Origin: Rathayibacter sp. VKM Ac-2754
GTDB taxonomy: Bacteria; Actinomycetota; Actinomycetes; Actinomycetales; Microbacteriaceae
Direction: 5' to 3'
Assembly (NCBI RefSeq): GCF_009807095.1
Contig: NZ_WUCC01000010.1
Location: 49,114-113,113 of the forward strand
DNA length: 64,000 nt
Positions 8,266 to 17,796 of the stretch are shown one piece after another. The position numbers were made by a program, and so were the translations under genes. Below the pieces are notes generated by a model. The model searched no databases and was not told the origin of the DNA. It saw only the letters and a program-made list of their open reading frames with translations. Numbering within the stretch: the stretch's first letter is position 1; each line of letters begins with the position of its first letter.

Positions 8266-10539
8266 TCAGCTCTCGACGGGCTCCTCGACGGCGACGACGA
8301 GCGCCTCCGCCTCCTCGGCCACGACGGGCGCGAGGGAGAGCTTGCCGCGGTCGTCGATCTTGGTGATCTGGACGAGCAGCTTCTGACCGACACCGAGGAC
8401 GTCCTCGACGTTCTCGACGCGCTTGCCACCGGCGAGCTTGCGGACCTCGCTGATGTGCAGCAGTCCGTCCTTGCCGGGCAGGAGCGAGACGAACGCGCCG
8501 AACGTCGCGAGCTTGACGACGGTTCCGAGGAACTGCTCGCCGACCTCGGGGTTCGTCGGGTTCGCGATGGCGTTGACCTGGGCGCGGGCGGCCTCGGCCG
8601 ACGGTCCGTCGACGGCGCCGATGTAGACGGTGCCGTCCTCCTCGATGGAGATGTCGGCGCCGGTCTCGTCCTGGATCGCGTTGATCGTCTTGCCCTTGGG
8701 GCCGATCAGCTCGCCGATCTTGTCGACGGGGATCTGGACCGAGATCACGCGGGGCGCGGTCGGGGCCATCTCGTCGGGCTGGTCGATGGCCGCCGTGAGC
8801 ACCGCGAGGATCGTGGTGCGGGCGTCCTTGGCCTGCTTCAGCGCGGCGTCGAGGACCGACGACGGGATGCCGTCGAGCTTCGTGTCGAGCTGGATGGCCG
8901 TGACGAACTCGGACGTGCCGGCGACCTTGAAGTCCATGTCGCCCAGCGCGTCCTCGGCGCCGAGGATGTCGGTCAGCGCCGCGTAGCGGGTCTGACCGTC
9001 GACCACGTCGGAGACGAGGCCCATCGCGATGCCCGCGACCGGGGCGCGCAGCGGCACACCGGCGTTGAGGAGCGAGAGGGTGGACGCGCAGACGGAGCCC
9101 ATCGAGGTGGAGCCGTTGGAGCTGAGCGCCTCGGACACCTGACGGATCGCGTAGGGGAACTCCTCGCGGCTCGGCAGCACCGGCACGAGGGCGCGCTCGG
9201 CGAGGAAGCCGTGCCCGATCTCGCGACGCTTCGGCGATCCGACGCGACCGGTCTCACCGGTCGAGTAGGGCGGGAAGTTGTAGTGGTGCAGGTAGCGCTT
9301 CTTCGTGACGGGCGACAGCGAGTCGATCTGCTGCTCCATCTTGAGCATGTTCAGCGTGGTGACACCCAGGATCTGGGTCTCTCCGCGCTGGAAGATCGCC
9401 GAGCCGTGGACGCGCGGAATGACCTGCACCTCGGCGTCGAGGGGACGGATGTCGGCCAGGCCGCGGCCGTCGATGCGCACGCCGTCACGGAGGATGCGGC
9501 CGCGGACGACCACCTTCGTGACGGACTTGTACGCGCCGGACACCTGCGAGTAGGCCTCGGCGGAGAGCTGACCGGACGCGATGCGCTCGGCGATCTGCTC
9601 CTTGACCTTCGCCTTGAGAGCATCGTCGGCGTCCTGACGCTCGACCTTGTCGGCGATCTGGTAGACGCGGACGAGCTCGTCGTAGCTGAGCTCGGCGACG
9701 TTGTCGTAGGTCTCCTGCGTGTAGGGCAGGAAGACCGGGTAGTCGCGGACGGGCTTGGCGGTGGAGGCGGCCAGCTCGGCCTGCGCCTCGACGAGAGCGC
9801 GGAGGAAGGGCTTCGAGGCCTCGAGGCCCTCGGCGACGACGGCCTCGTTGGGCTTGGTCGCACCCGCCTTGATGAGGTTCCAGGAGGACTCGGTGGCCTC
9901 GGCCTCCACCATCATGATGGCGACGTCGGAGGAGCCGTCCTCGTTGGTGACGACGCGGCCCGCGACGGTGAGGTCGAAGACGGCGTTCTCGAGCTGCGAG
10001 GCCTTGGGGAAGGCGACCCACTGGTCGTTGCCCGAGCCGTCGGACATGAGCGCGAGGCGCACACCGGCGACGGGGCCCGAGAAGGGCAGACCCGAGATCT
10101 GGGTCGAGGCGCTCGCGGCGTTGATCGCGAGAGCGTCGTAGAACTCGTCGGGAGCGATGCTCAGGACGGTGATGACGATCTGGACCTCGTTGCGCAGGCC
10201 CTCGACGAACGAGGGGCGCAGCGGCCGGTCGATCAGACGGCAGACCAGGATCGCCTCGGTGGAGGGGCGGCCCTCGCGACGGAAGAACGAACCGGGGATC
10301 TTGCCGGCGGCGTAGGAGCGCTCCTCGACGTCGACGGTCAGCGGGAAGAAGTCGAAGTTGTCCTTCGGGTTCTTCGACGCCGACGTGGCCGAGAGGAGCA
10401 TGGTGTCCTCGTCGAGGTACGCGGCGACGGCTCCCTGGGCCTGCTGCGCGAGGCGGCCGGTCTCGAAGCGGACGGTGCGGGTGCCGTACGAGCCGTTGTC
10501 GAGAACGGCTTCGGCGAATGTGATTTCAGGACCTTCCAA
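8266..10539 (-). CDS. pnp: Polyribonucleotide nucleotidyltransferase (PNPase)
   Basis: PNPase degrades RNA 3' to 5' by phosphorolysis and can add nucleotide tails. The 757-residue protein has two RNase PH domains, the second containing [18 protein letters not shown] domain ([18 protein letters not shown]) and an S1 domain ([19 protein letters not shown]) follow, then a short acidic tail. The start is most likely TTG at 10539: AAGGAG lies 9 nt upstream and the N-terminus then reads [12 protein letters not shown], as in relatives. rpsO, usually just upstream of pnp, is 7.3 kb away here, so pnp must have its own promoter. Confidence 0.96.
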   Translation of the reverse strand: MEGPEITFAEAVLDNGSYGTRTVRFETGRLAQQAQGAVAAYLDEDTMLLSATSASKNPKDNFDFFPLTVDVEERSYAAGKIPGSFFRREGRPSTEAILVCRLIDRPLRPSFVEGLRNEVQIVITVLSIAPDEFYDALAINAASASTQISGLPFSGPVAGVRLALMSDGSGNDQWVAFPKASQLENAVFDLTVAGRVVTNEDGSSDVAIMMVEAEATESSWNLIKAGATKPNEAVVAEGLEASKPFLRALVEAQAELAASTAKPVRDYPVFLPYTQETYDNVAELSYDELVRVYQIADKVERQDADDALKAKVKEQIAERIASGQLSAEAYSQVSGAYKSVTKVVVRGRILRDGVRIDGRGLADIRPLDAEVQVIPRVHGSAIFQRGETQILGVTTLNMLKMEQQIDSLSPVTKKRYLHHYNFPPYSTGETGRVGSPKRREIGHGFLAERALVPVLPSREEFPYAIRQVSEALSSNGSTSMGSVCASTLSLLNAGVPLRAPVAGIAMGLVSDVVDGQTRYAALTDILGAEDALGDMDFKVAGTSEFVTAIQLDTKLDGIPSSVLDAALKQAKDARTTILAVLTAAIDQPDEMAPTAPRVISVQIPVDKIGELIGPKGKTINAIQDETGADISIEEDGTVYIGAVDGPSAEAARAQVNAIANPTNPEVGEQFLGTVVKLATFGAFVSLLPGKDGLLHISEVRKLAGGKRVENVEDVLGVGQKLLVQITKIDDRGKLSLAPVVAEEAEALVVAVEEPVES

Positions 10540-10895
10540 GAGGTCTGTCTCCTTAACGTCTGCAGCGGCACCCCTCTGGGCGCCGGCGTTCGTCGGAGCA
10601 GCGTTCCGATCAGGAATCGAGACGATCCCGTGGCAGGGCTTCGCGCCGTGCCGTCGTGGGGAGGGCGTTCGTGCTGGCCACCAGTAGAAAAGCTCCGGGT
10701 CTGCCTGTGCCTGTGTGCACTCTGCCGAGCGGCAGAACGCCGCTTCTGCGACGTCGATCCGGGACTCCACCACCGAGGACCAGCTTCCTGCCGGCCTGCT
10801 CCGTGGTTCGAACCCGGCTGCAGCCGGCGGCCGCTTTCGGATTCGGAACCGGTTCATGCTATCAGCACGGGTGCCCCGCGGCCAGGATCCGCGGG
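10540..10895 (-). other. pnp upstream region without a recognisable gene
   Basis: This 356-bp gap separates pnp from the HIRAN-like gene. An open frame continues upstream of the TTG start but its codon use and composition do not look coding. A small hairpin (AGCGGC/GCCGCT, 10728-10744) is visible. The region must hold the pnp promoter and 5' leader; PNPase autoregulates through its leader in other bacteria, but I see no proof of that here. Confidence 0.5.
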
Positions 10896-11339
10896 TCAGC
10901 CGCGGGTCTCGTGCATCAGGAGCTGCACGCGGAGCGCCCCCTTGGCCTTCACGATGCGGGCCGGGACCCGAGGCTGCTTGCCCGCCTCCGACAGTCGCGC
11001 CAGCGCCGCGTCGACCACGTTCTCGAGCCCGCGCGGCACGTAGCCGACGAGGTCGGACGGGCGCTGGTTCGCGAAGAGCCGCACCGGCATCGGGGCGTCG
11101 GTGCGCTCCTCCTCGGCCGAGCGCCGCGGGATGATCGCCGTGACCTCCTCCTCGCCGAACGAGAGGATCCGGGCGAGCTCCTCCTGGTGCGGGAGGGAGT
11201 CGGCGATGCCGAGCAGGGTCTCGCCGCGCCGCGACTTGGGGAGGAGCTCGTAGTCGTAGTCGTCGAGCTTTCCCGACCCGCGGTCGTTCGCCGGCAGAGG
11301 GTTGCCGGCGTCACCGCGGCGATGAGAGAAGAGCTTCAT
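10896..11339 (-). CDS. HIRAN-domain-like small protein
   Basis: The 147-residue product begins with a basic segment ([10 protein letters not shown]) and has an acidic middle. Its C-terminal part ([21 protein letters not shown] and [14 protein letters not shown]) resembles the HIRAN fold, a small beta domain found in DNA-processing proteins and alone in actinobacteria. The start is ATG 11339; CACAAT lies 6 nt upstream and no correctly spaced SD is seen. The gene is monocistronic, and its role is unknown. Confidence 0.65.
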   Translation of the reverse strand: MKLFSHRRGDAGNPLPANDRGSGKLDDYDYELLPKSRRGETLLGIADSLPHQEELARILSFGEEEVTAIIPRRSAEEERTDAPMPVRLFANQRPSDLVGYVPRGLENVVDAALARLSEAGKQPRVPARIVKAKGALRVQLLMHETRG

Positions 11340-11386
11340 CCCCCCATTGTGGAGCGCGGGGCGGGCGTCTGCGACCCGGCGAGGAC

Positions 11387-12670
11387 TCACTCGGCCGAGC
11401 GGCGCATCCGCACGATCGCCGCGAGCACCAGGACGAGCACGACGGCCACGAAGCCGAGCAGCACCGGCACCGAGGGCAGCAGGGCGAGGGCGGCTCCGAT
11501 CAGGAGGACCGGCACGGCGAGCCCGAGGTACGCGGCGAGGAACATCGCCGCCAGCACCTCTCCGCGCGTCTCGTCGGAGGCGAGCGAGCCCGCGACGCCG
11601 AGCGACAGGCGGAAGAGCAGGCCGACTCCGGCGCCGGCGACGACGCCGCCGATGATGAAGGCGGGCAGCGAGACCACGACGGCGCCGACGGCGACGAGCA
11701 CCAGGCCGAGCGTCAGTGCCGCGGCGGAGAGGGTCAGGGCGCGCCGGGAGGAGAGCCGGGTGGACGCCAGCTGCGCGACGGCTCCCGCCGCGAAGACTCC
11801 GAACGACACGGCACCCGCCTCGAGGTGCGAGGTCTCGCCGAAGCGCCCCGCGAGGAAGGTGGGGGCGAGAGAGGTGAAGAGCCCGAACACGGCGAACCCG
11901 GCGAAGGCGCCGACCGCGGCCGAGAGGAACGTGCCGCGGGACGCCTCCGGCACCGCGAGCCGCTGCGGGCGGTAGGCGGGCAGGATCTCGCGCCGCTCGA
12001 CCGTCTCGGGGACGAGCGCCACGGCGAGGCCGAGCACGACGAGCACGACGAGGAACACCTCGTAGGGCACGACCAGGGGGCGGTCGACGGTGACCGCGAA
12101 GACTCCTCCGACGAGCGGGCCGAGGGCGAGGCCGCCCATGTTGACGAGGGTCGAGACGGCGCGGGAGGTTCCGGGACCCTCCTCGGGGCGGGCGATCGCG
12201 CGGAGCTCGGAGAGGTGCGCGGTCGCCGTGGCGGTGAGGGCTCCGACGCCGAGGCCCGTCAGGAGGCGGGCGACGATGAGCCCGGGCACCTCGGGCCAGA
12301 GCAGGAAGACGGCGCTCGCGAGCACCTCGACGAGGATCGACGCCAGCAGGATCCGGCGGCGGCCGAGCCAGTCGCTGACGTGGCCGGCCAGGAAGAGGCT
12401 GGCCACGACTCCGACCGCGTAGGCGGCGAAGACGACCGTGACGACGAAGGCGGGGAAGCCGTCGCGCTGCTGGTAGATCGCGTAGAGCGGCGTCGGCACG
12501 GTCGAGAAGGCCATGACGGCGAGGAACGCGACCGCGATGACCCAGAAGCCGTGGCGGTGCGGGAGCTCGGGGCGGCGGGACGGGGCGACGCCGTCGGTGG
12601 AGGCGGCTGACACGGAGGCGGTGGGCACTGAGGTGGTGCGGTCTGAGGTGGTGCGGTCTGAGGTGGGCAC
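11387..12670 (-). CDS. MFS transporter
   Basis: The 427-residue protein has about 12 hydrophobic segments and the MFS loop motif GHVSDWLGRRR after TM2. It resembles drug or metabolite exporters; the substrate cannot be predicted. The N-terminal 30 residues are Ser/Thr-rich and encoded partly by a 15-bp tandem repeat. GTG 12670 is chosen as start, although the AGGGGGAG upstream is somewhat distant; GTG 12700 is an alternative. It is divergent from the LysR regulator at 12753, the usual arrangement for a regulator and its target. Confidence 0.85.
   Translation of the reverse strand: MPTSDRTTSDRTTSVPTASVSAASTDGVAPSRRPELPHRHGFWVIAVAFLAVMAFSTVPTPLYAIYQQRDGFPAFVVTVVFAAYAVGVVASLFLAGHVSDWLGRRRILLASILVEVLASAVFLLWPEVPGLIVARLLTGLGVGALTATATAHLSELRAIARPEEGPGTSRAVSTLVNMGGLALGPLVGGVFAVTVDRPLVVPYEVFLVVLVVLGLAVALVPETVERREILPAYRPQRLAVPEASRGTFLSAAVGAFAGFAVFGLFTSLAPTFLAGRFGETSHLEAGAVSFGVFAAGAVAQLASTRLSSRRALTLSAAALTLGLVLVAVGAVVVSLPAFIIGGVVAGAGVGLLFRLSLGVAGSLASDETRGEVLAAMFLAAYLGLAVPVLLIGAALALLPSVPVLLGFVAVVLVLVLAAIVRMRRSAE
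12628..12666. repeat. 15-bp tandem repeat, 2.6 copies
   Basis: CTGAGGTGGTGCGGT occurs at 12628-12642 and 12643-12657 and partially at 12658-12666. It lies in the 5' end of the MFS gene, giving the repeated peptide SDRTT. As 15 bp is a multiple of three, copy number changes would keep the frame. Confidence 0.85.
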
Positions 12671-12752
12671 GGCATCAGAATGCTCCCCCTCGTCATCCAC
12701 GTCCAACGGATGATCTCGGTCGCATTGATCGGGAAAGCAGGATAATGCGGGG

Positions 12753-13634
12753 ATGGACGACCGACAGCTCGCCGCCTTCGTGGCCGTCGCGGAGGAACTG
12801 AACTTCACCCGCGCCGCCGCCCGCCTCTTCGTGGTCCAGTCGACCCTGTCGGCGAGCATCCGCGCGCTCGAACTGGAGCTCGGGGCCCCGCTGTTCACCC
12901 GGTCGACGCGCCGGGTCGCGCTCACGGCCGTGGGCGAGGCGCTGCTCCCGGCCGCCCGCTCGGCCATCGACGGACTCGATCTCATGCGCTCGCTGGCGGC
13001 GGAGGATGCGGCGGGCCTGCGAGGGCGCGTCAGGGTGGGCACCTTCTCGGCGCTCGACCTGGTCGATCTGCCCGGCGTGCTCGGCGTCTTCCGCCGTCGT
13101 CATCCGCTCGTCGACCTGCTGCTGCGGACGTCGACCACCGGGTCGACCGGTCTCGCCGAGGATCTGAGGCGGGGACGGCTCGACGTCGCGCTGCTCGCGC
13201 TCCCGGCGGACGATCTGACGGATCTCGCGGTCACCACGGTCGTGCGCAGCGACTACGTGCTGCTGGTCGAGAGCTCGGGCCCGCTCGCCGGCGCAGCGCG
13301 GCCGACTCCCGAGGACCTCGACGGGCTCGCCTTCGTGGACACGCCGGCCGGGTTCGGCAACCGCGTCGCCGTCGATCTCGCCTTCCGCGCCGCGGGAGCC
13401 TCGCGCCGGGTCGCCACCGAGGTGGCTGATCTGCCGGCCATCCCCCGCTTCGTGGAGGCCGGACTCGGGCCGGCGATCGTGCCGCGGGCCGGGATCGCTC
13501 CGCTCGAGGGCGTGACGGCGATCTCGCTCGACTGGCGGGAGCTCGAGTGGGAGCTGTCGGTGTGCACGGCCCCGCGCCCGTCGGCCGCCGTCCAGGCGCT
13601 CGTCGCCCTCCTCGAGGAGCGCCGAGCCGCCTGA
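12753..13634 (+). CDS. LysR family transcriptional regulator
   Basis: The 293-residue protein has a classic N-terminal LysR helix-turn-helix (LAAFVAVAEELNFTRAAARL through STLSASIRALE, residues 6-45). A periplasmic-binding-protein-like effector domain follows from about residue 92. The start is ATG 12753, with GATAAT 6 nt upstream and no SD, suggesting a leaderless mRNA. It probably regulates the divergent MFS gene across the 82-bp gap. The effector is unknown. Confidence 0.92.
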   Translation: MDDRQLAAFVAVAEELNFTRAAARLFVVQSTLSASIRALELELGAPLFTRSTRRVALTAVGEALLPAARSAIDGLDLMRSLAAEDAAGLRGRVRVGTFSALDLVDLPGVLGVFRRRHPLVDLLLRTSTTGSTGLAEDLRRGRLDVALLALPADDLTDLAVTTVVRSDYVLLVESSGPLAGAARPTPEDLDGLAFVDTPAGFGNRVAVDLAFRAAGASRRVATEVADLPAIPRFVEAGLGPAIVPRAGIAPLEGVTAISLDWRELEWELSVCTAPRPSAAVQALVALLEERRAA

Positions 13635-13635
13635 C

Positions 13636-14355
13636 TCAGCCCTCGAGGAGAGGGCCGCGGACGATCGAGTCGCCGGAGTGCGCCGGATCGCCGTCGAGCG
13701 GCTCCTCGGACACGTCGACGAGCGAGTACTCCGAGAGGTCGACGTCGGCCGGCACGGTGAAGCGCCCGTCGGTGCCGTCGAGCACGCCGAGGCCGACGAG
13801 TCCGGAGGCGTCGGGGGCGATCAGCCAGACCTCGCGGTAGGCCTCCGCTCCCCCGTCGGCGTCGAGGTGGACGACGAGCTGACGCTCGCCGTCGGCGTCC
13901 TCGAGCTCGGCGGTGCCGCTCGCGCCCTGCCAGCCGGGGAAGGCGAGGAGATCGGCGCGGGCGACCACCACGGCCGGGTCGGGGCGCGAAGCCTGCCACC
14001 AGGCGCCTCCCACGACGCCGACGACGAGCGCAGCCGCGGCGGCGACCGCGATGCCCAGGAGGCGGCGGGGCCGGCGCTCGGGACGGAGCCGTCCCGTCGG
14101 GAGGCGGGTGACCGGTGCGAGCGCGACCGGCTGCTCGCCGGCCAGCGCGAGCTCGTCGCTGATGCGCTCCCAGACGGCCGCGGGCGGCGTCTCGAGGGCG
14201 TAGGTGCGGCTCGCCCTGCCGAGGTCGGCGGCGTGGCCGAGCTCGACGAGCTGCTGGGCGCACTCGGGGCAGTCGCGCAGGTGCGCGTCGACGTCGGCGG
14301 TCGAGCCCTCGCCGAGGGCGAGCAGGGCGAGCTCATCGGGGTCGAGATGGGTCAT
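13636..14355 (-). CDS. rskA: Anti-sigma factor, RskA type
   Basis: The 239-residue protein has the zinc-associated anti-sigma motif HLRDCPEC (His25, Cys29, Cys32), one TM segment (about residues 99-121) and an extracytoplasmic RskA-like domain with YREVWLIAPDASGLVGLG. It should hold the adjacent sigma factor at the membrane until proteolysis releases it. ATG 14355 overlaps the sigma-factor stop by 4 nt (ATGA), which fits equal synthesis of both. It ends next to the convergent LysR gene. Confidence 0.92.
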   Translation of the reverse strand: MTHLDPDELALLALGEGSTADVDAHLRDCPECAQQLVELGHAADLGRASRTYALETPPAAVWERISDELALAGEQPVALAPVTRLPTGRLRPERRPRRLLGIAVAAAAALVVGVVGGAWWQASRPDPAVVVARADLLAFPGWQGASGTAELEDADGERQLVVHLDADGGAEAYREVWLIAPDASGLVGLGVLDGTDGRFTVPADVDLSEYSLVDVSEEPLDGDPAHSGDSIVRGPLLEG

Positions 14356-15008
14356 GTGCTGCTCACCTCCAGACGGGAGCGGAGTCGATCGAGACTGCGG
14401 CGGATGTGGCTCTTGACGGTGCCGAGCGGGAGCCCGGTGCGCTCGGCGATCTCGGTGTGGGTGAGGTCGTCGTAGAAGGCGAGGCTCATCACGCGGCGCG
14501 GCACCGGATCGAGGCGGGCGAGCTCGTCGGCCACCAGGACCTTCGCCTCCAGGTCGACCGGAGACTCGCCCTCGTCCCTCGGGGCGACGGCCACCAGCGC
14601 CTGGGTGAGCCGCCGCTGGCGCGAGCGGCTCTCGTGGGCGTCGGCGATGCGGTTCCGCGCGATCCCGACCAGCCAGGCGCCGAGCGCCGCCCGGCCGGGG
14701 TCGAAGTTCCCGCGCCCGGTCCAGGCCGAGACGAACACCCGCTGGACCACGTCCTCCGCCTCCCCTCGATCGCCGAGGGAGCGGAGGGCGAGCGTGAAGA
14801 CGAGGGGCGACCAGCGCGAGTAGGCCTCGGACAGTGCCGGCTCCTCCCCCGCGACGAAGCGCAGCCCGAGGCGGTGCACGACGGCACGCTCGTCCTCGGC
14901 CCCGTCGAAGGGCCCGCTCTGCTCGGCGTCGGTCAGGGGGATCCTCCTGGTGGGAATGCGGCGCCGTGCCGGAGCGGCGGGCGGCGCTGCGACGATCGCT
15001 CCGTTCAT
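14352..15008 (-). CDS. sigK: ECF RNA polymerase sigma factor, SigK-like
   Basis: The 218-residue protein has sigma region 2 (ALRSLGDRGEAEDVVQRVF, then WLVGIARNRIADAHE). Region 4 carries a helix-turn-helix (LTHTEIAERTGLPLGTVKSHI). Pairing with an RskA-type anti-sigma factor points to the SigK group, known in mycobacteria to control secreted or cell-wall proteins. It begins 28 nt after the sortase gene on the same strand, so the sigma factor sits in the operon it may control. The N-terminal 35 residues are unusually Pro/Arg-rich. Confidence 0.9.
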   Translation of the reverse strand: MNGAIVAAPPAAPARRRIPTRRIPLTDAEQSGPFDGAEDERAVVHRLGLRFVAGEEPALSEAYSRWSPLVFTLALRSLGDRGEAEDVVQRVFVSAWTGRGNFDPGRAALGAWLVGIARNRIADAHESRSRQRRLTQALVAVAPRDEGESPVDLEAKVLVADELARLDPVPRRVMSLAFYDDLTHTEIAERTGLPLGTVKSHIRRSLDRLRSRLEVSST

Positions 15009-15036
15009 CGTACGGGGCGGCGTCTCGGGGGCGGGG

Positions 15037-15720
15037 TCATGGTGCGGGCTCGGCCGTCACCACGACGTTGCTGAGGTAGTGGCGGGTGTCGTAGTCGAAG
15101 TCGCCACCGCAGGTGATCAGGACCAGGCGGGGCGGGCCGTCCCGGACGAAGACCGTCGAGAGGTCGACGCTCTCCTTCTCTGTCGTCTCGACGGTGGAGA
15201 CGATGAAGGTCCGTTCCGTGCCGTCCGGCGCCGTGAGGCGGATCGTCTGCCCGGGCTGGGCCTTCTTGATCTCGGCGAACGGGCCGAGGCCGTAGGTGAG
15301 GGAGTCGACGTGCGCGGCGACGACGATGGTGCCGTCCGGCTCGTCGAGGCCGGCTCCGAAGCGGTACCAGCCGGCGATGCCGGTGTCGGGGACGAGCTCC
15401 ATGCTGCCGTCCTCGGCCACCCCCACCGGCTCGAGGGGCATGTCGACCGGGAGTCCGTCGACGGCGATCCTGGTCGGCGCGGTGACCGTCGGCGCGGGGG
15501 TGGCCCCGAGTCGTGCGTCACCGATGGGGATGGAGGGCAGTGCTGCGGGGCTGCTGGTCTCGGAGGGGATCGTGGTCGGCGTCGGCTGCTCGGTCGACAC
15601 GCTCGCGTCAGGGGCGGGCACGACCCCGGCCGCCTGTGCCGAGCATCCGCCGAGACCGGCGCCGACCACGATCACGCCGAGCACGGCGAGGGTGCGGAGG
15701 CGGAGGGGGGTCGACCTCAT
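15037..15720 (-). CDS. Class F sortase, predicted lipoprotein or membrane-anchored
   Basis: The 227-residue protein has an N-terminal hydrophobic segment ending in a lipobox-like GLGGC (Cys26). A Ser/Thr/Pro-rich linker and a sortase domain follow, with catalytic His137 (AAHVDSLTYG), Cys204 (LVLITCGG) and Arg213 as candidate third residue. Class F sortases are actinobacterial transpeptidases acting outside the membrane on C-terminal sorting signals. It sits between a DUF4397 surface protein and sigK, but the DUF4397 protein shows no clear LPXTG-like motif. The start is ATG 15720. Confidence 0.88.
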   Translation of the reverse strand: MRSTPLRLRTLAVLGVIVVGAGLGGCSAQAAGVVPAPDASVSTEQPTPTTIPSETSSPAALPSIPIGDARLGATPAPTVTAPTRIAVDGLPVDMPLEPVGVAEDGSMELVPDTGIAGWYRFGAGLDEPDGTIVVAAHVDSLTYGLGPFAEIKKAQPGQTIRLTAPDGTERTFIVSTVETTEKESVDLSTVFVRDGPPRLVLITCGGDFDYDTRHYLSNVVVTAEPAP

Positions 15721-15791
15721 CGCGTTCTCCTCGCTCGTGATCGGCGGGCCGACTCGTCAGCGCTCGCGCGCCGCCGGTCGGCAGTAGAGGG

Positions 15792-15825
15792 CCCGGTCGC
15801 CGATCCCGAGGGACCTGCGACCGGG
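15792..15825 (-). terminator. Hairpin between the DUF4397 and sortase genes
   Basis: CCCGGTCGC (15792-15800) pairs exactly with GCGACCGGG (15817-15825) around a 16-nt loop, starting 7 bp downstream of the DUF4397 stop. With no U-run it may be a partial terminator or processing stem that lowers sortase/sigK expression relative to DUF4397. Confidence 0.5.
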
Positions 15826-15831
15826 AACGGG

Positions 15832-16677
15832 TCAGCGACCCGCGGTGGCCTTCCGACGTCCGAGGACTGTCGCACCGGCGAGGGCGAGGGCTGCGAACGC
15901 CGCGGCGCCCCACCAGCCGGCCGCCGCGTCGGGGCGGTTGTCGGCCGCGAGTCCGGCCTCACCGGCGGGGACGCCGGACGGGGTCGAGTGCAGGCCGTCG
16001 ATGGTCTGCGTCGCGAGGGCGAGGTTGCCCTTCTCGAGGCTGCCCCAGGCGTAGACGATCGTGTTGACGCCCTCCTGGACCTGGACGTCGGCCGGGCCGA
16101 TCACCGGAGCGGTGGTGCCGGTCGCCGCGACGACGGTCGAGATCGTCGCCGGAGCGAGGTTCAGGATGCCCTCGTTCGGGTTCGTCACGTTCGTCAGCAC
16201 GGGGGTGCCGCCGGCGAGGATGTCGACCGCGGGGGCCGCGGCGATGTGACGGACGGTGAGGCGGCCCTCGCCCGCGGCGGTCGCCGAGATGTCGTTCGGG
16301 AACAGCGTCGCCGTCGGGGTGTTGTCCGGCTTGAGGTGCGCGGCGACTGTGTAGCTCTTGCCGGCCTCCAGCGCGAGGTCGACCGGGCCGATGACCGGCG
16401 CGCTCGCGTCGGCGGCGTCGGCCGCGGTGATCGCGACGGTGTAGGTGCCGGTCGGCAGGTCCAGCGGGCCGGCGAGCGATCCGGGCGTGAAGTCGTCGAG
16501 CGTCAGTGCTCCGTTGACGTACACGTCGACCGGGGTGTCCGGGACCGCGTGGAGGACGTAGAGGTCGGCCGAGTCGGCGTCGGCGGCGTTCGCGGGAGCG
16601 GCGGCGAGGCCGACGACCGCGAGGGTGCCGACGCAGGCGCCGGTCAGCAGGCGGCGGGAGAAGCGGGAGGTGGTCAC
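15832..16677 (-). CDS. Secreted DUF4397 domain protein with C-terminal membrane anchor
   Basis: The 281-residue protein has a signal peptide (cleavage likely after APANA, about residue 31). Two DUF4397-like repeats follow, the first with LYVLHAVPDTPVDVYVNG and the second with LTVRHIAAAPAVDILAGG. The C-terminus is a TM segment with an RRK tail. The anchor is preceded by VPAGEAGLAADNRPDAAAG rather than a recognisable LPXTG box. It is probably a cell-envelope protein expressed under the downstream sigma factor. It starts at GTG 16677 with AGAGGA about 6 nt upstream. Confidence 0.85.
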   Translation of the reverse strand: MTTSRFSRRLLTGACVGTLAVVGLAAAPANAADADSADLYVLHAVPDTPVDVYVNGALTLDDFTPGSLAGPLDLPTGTYTVAITAADAADASAPVIGPVDLALEAGKSYTVAAHLKPDNTPTATLFPNDISATAAGEGRLTVRHIAAAPAVDILAGGTPVLTNVTNPNEGILNLAPATISTVVAATGTTAPVIGPADVQVQEGVNTIVYAWGSLEKGNLALATQTIDGLHSTPSGVPAGEAGLAADNRPDAAAGWWGAAAFAALALAGATVLGRRKATAGR

Positions 16678-16747
16678 GGTGTTCCTCTTTCACAGTGGGA
16701 CCCGCAGGCGGGTCGGTGGGTACTGGAGAAGGGCCTTCACGGACTAC

Positions 16748-16774
16748 TTCCGGCCGAGTGGCTCCGGCGGATGC
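16748..16774 (-). promoter_or_regulatory. Possible SigK-type promoter upstream of DUF4397
   Basis: On the minus strand GCATCC (16774-16769) is followed after 15 nt by CCGGAA (16753-16748). This resembles the mycobacterial SigK pattern CCATCC-N16-18-CCGAAT at most positions but with a short spacer. The leader would be about 60 nt. It is tentative because no other SigK target is available in this window for comparison. Confidence 0.25.
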
Positions 16775-16874
16775 ACGGATCCGGAGAAATCTCGAAGTTT
16801 CTCGTCATGGGCCCGCCACGACCCCTCGTCAGGGGACGTCCGCCGGGCTAGCCTCCGAGCAGAGGGAGTCCCGG

Positions 16875-17774
16875 ATGGTGCGACGAGGCACGACGGAGCC
16901 GGTGATCCGAGCGGGATCGCGGCGGAGTCGACCGCGTGCGGAGCCGGGAACCCGCCGGCGTCTGGTCGGCGCGGCTGCCGCCTCCGCCGTCGCTGTCGCC
17001 GCCGTCGCCGCGCTGGCGCTCGGCCTCGGCACGCTGGTGCCGCCGGCCCCGCGCCCGGCCGCCGTCGCCGGCGCCCCCAGCCAGTGCGGCGACGCCCGCG
17101 AGCTGCTCGACGCCGGCTCGGTGCTCGACCGCGGATCGGACGCCGTGGCCGGGCACCTGATCGCCTGCGTCGACGAGGACCACCGACGGCTCACCGTGCA
17201 CAACCGCACCTCCGTCGTCTGGGCGCTGAGCGATCCGTCGGTCCGCGGGGTGGTGAGCCAGACCGGGGGCGTCACGGGCCTGCTCAACTCCTACGCGTCG
17301 CGCTCGGGACGAGGGCTCCTCCTCGCGCCCGGCGCCTCCGCCGCGATCTCGGCCGGGCCGGGGCGGCTCGAGCCGCAGCCCGACGTCGACGGGACCCGGC
17401 TCTTCCTCGCGCTGACGGCCGTCGTGGAGGCGCAGGATCTCGCGGCCTCGTCCGGTCCCGTCCGCGCGCCGCGCAGCGTCGTGCGCACAGCGGCGCTGAC
17501 CTGCGCGCTGGCCCTCGTCGCCTCGAGCGAGGGCTGGGAGGTCACCTCGGGAGCGGAGGCTGCGGCGGCCGGTCCCGAGTGCTCGGCCGCGTGGCGGGAC
17601 GCGGAGGCGACGGCGCTCTCGGACGGCTGGCTGCTGCCGGCGCTCGGCGACGCGCTCGCGAGACCGGAACGGCGGGCCGCCGATGCGGCTACGGCGCGGG
17701 CCGCGGCCGACTGGTTCGCGGTGTCCAGCGCGTTCTCGTGGGGCGGCGTCGACCGGCCGGAGCGGCTGCCCTGA
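16875..17774 (+). CDS. Hypothetical protein with N-terminal membrane anchor
   Basis: The 299-residue product has a basic N-terminus, one TM segment (about residues 31-52) and a long Ala-rich extracytoplasmic part with several cysteines (QCGDAREL, LIACVDED, LTCALAL, PECSAAW). I recognise no domain. ATG 16875 was chosen because GAGGGAG lies 7-8 nt upstream; in-frame starts further upstream would cover the DUF4397 promoter region. It faces rpsO convergently. Confidence 0.7.
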   Translation: MVRRGTTEPVIRAGSRRSRPRAEPGTRRRLVGAAAASAVAVAAVAALALGLGTLVPPAPRPAAVAGAPSQCGDARELLDAGSVLDRGSDAVAGHLIACVDEDHRRLTVHNRTSVVWALSDPSVRGVVSQTGGVTGLLNSYASRSGRGLLLAPGASAAISAGPGRLEPQPDVDGTRLFLALTAVVEAQDLAASSGPVRAPRSVVRTAALTCALALVASSEGWEVTSGAEAAAAGPECSAAWRDAEATALSDGWLLPALGDALARPERRAADAATARAAADWFAVSSAFSWGGVDRPERLP

Positions 17775-17796
17775 TCGCGGGCACGGACACACGGAA

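Noticed and set aside
10805..10825. GGTTCGAACC resembling a tRNA T-loop
   Set aside because: The flanking bases do not form a 5-bp T stem on either strand and no acceptor, D or anticodon arm can be built around it.
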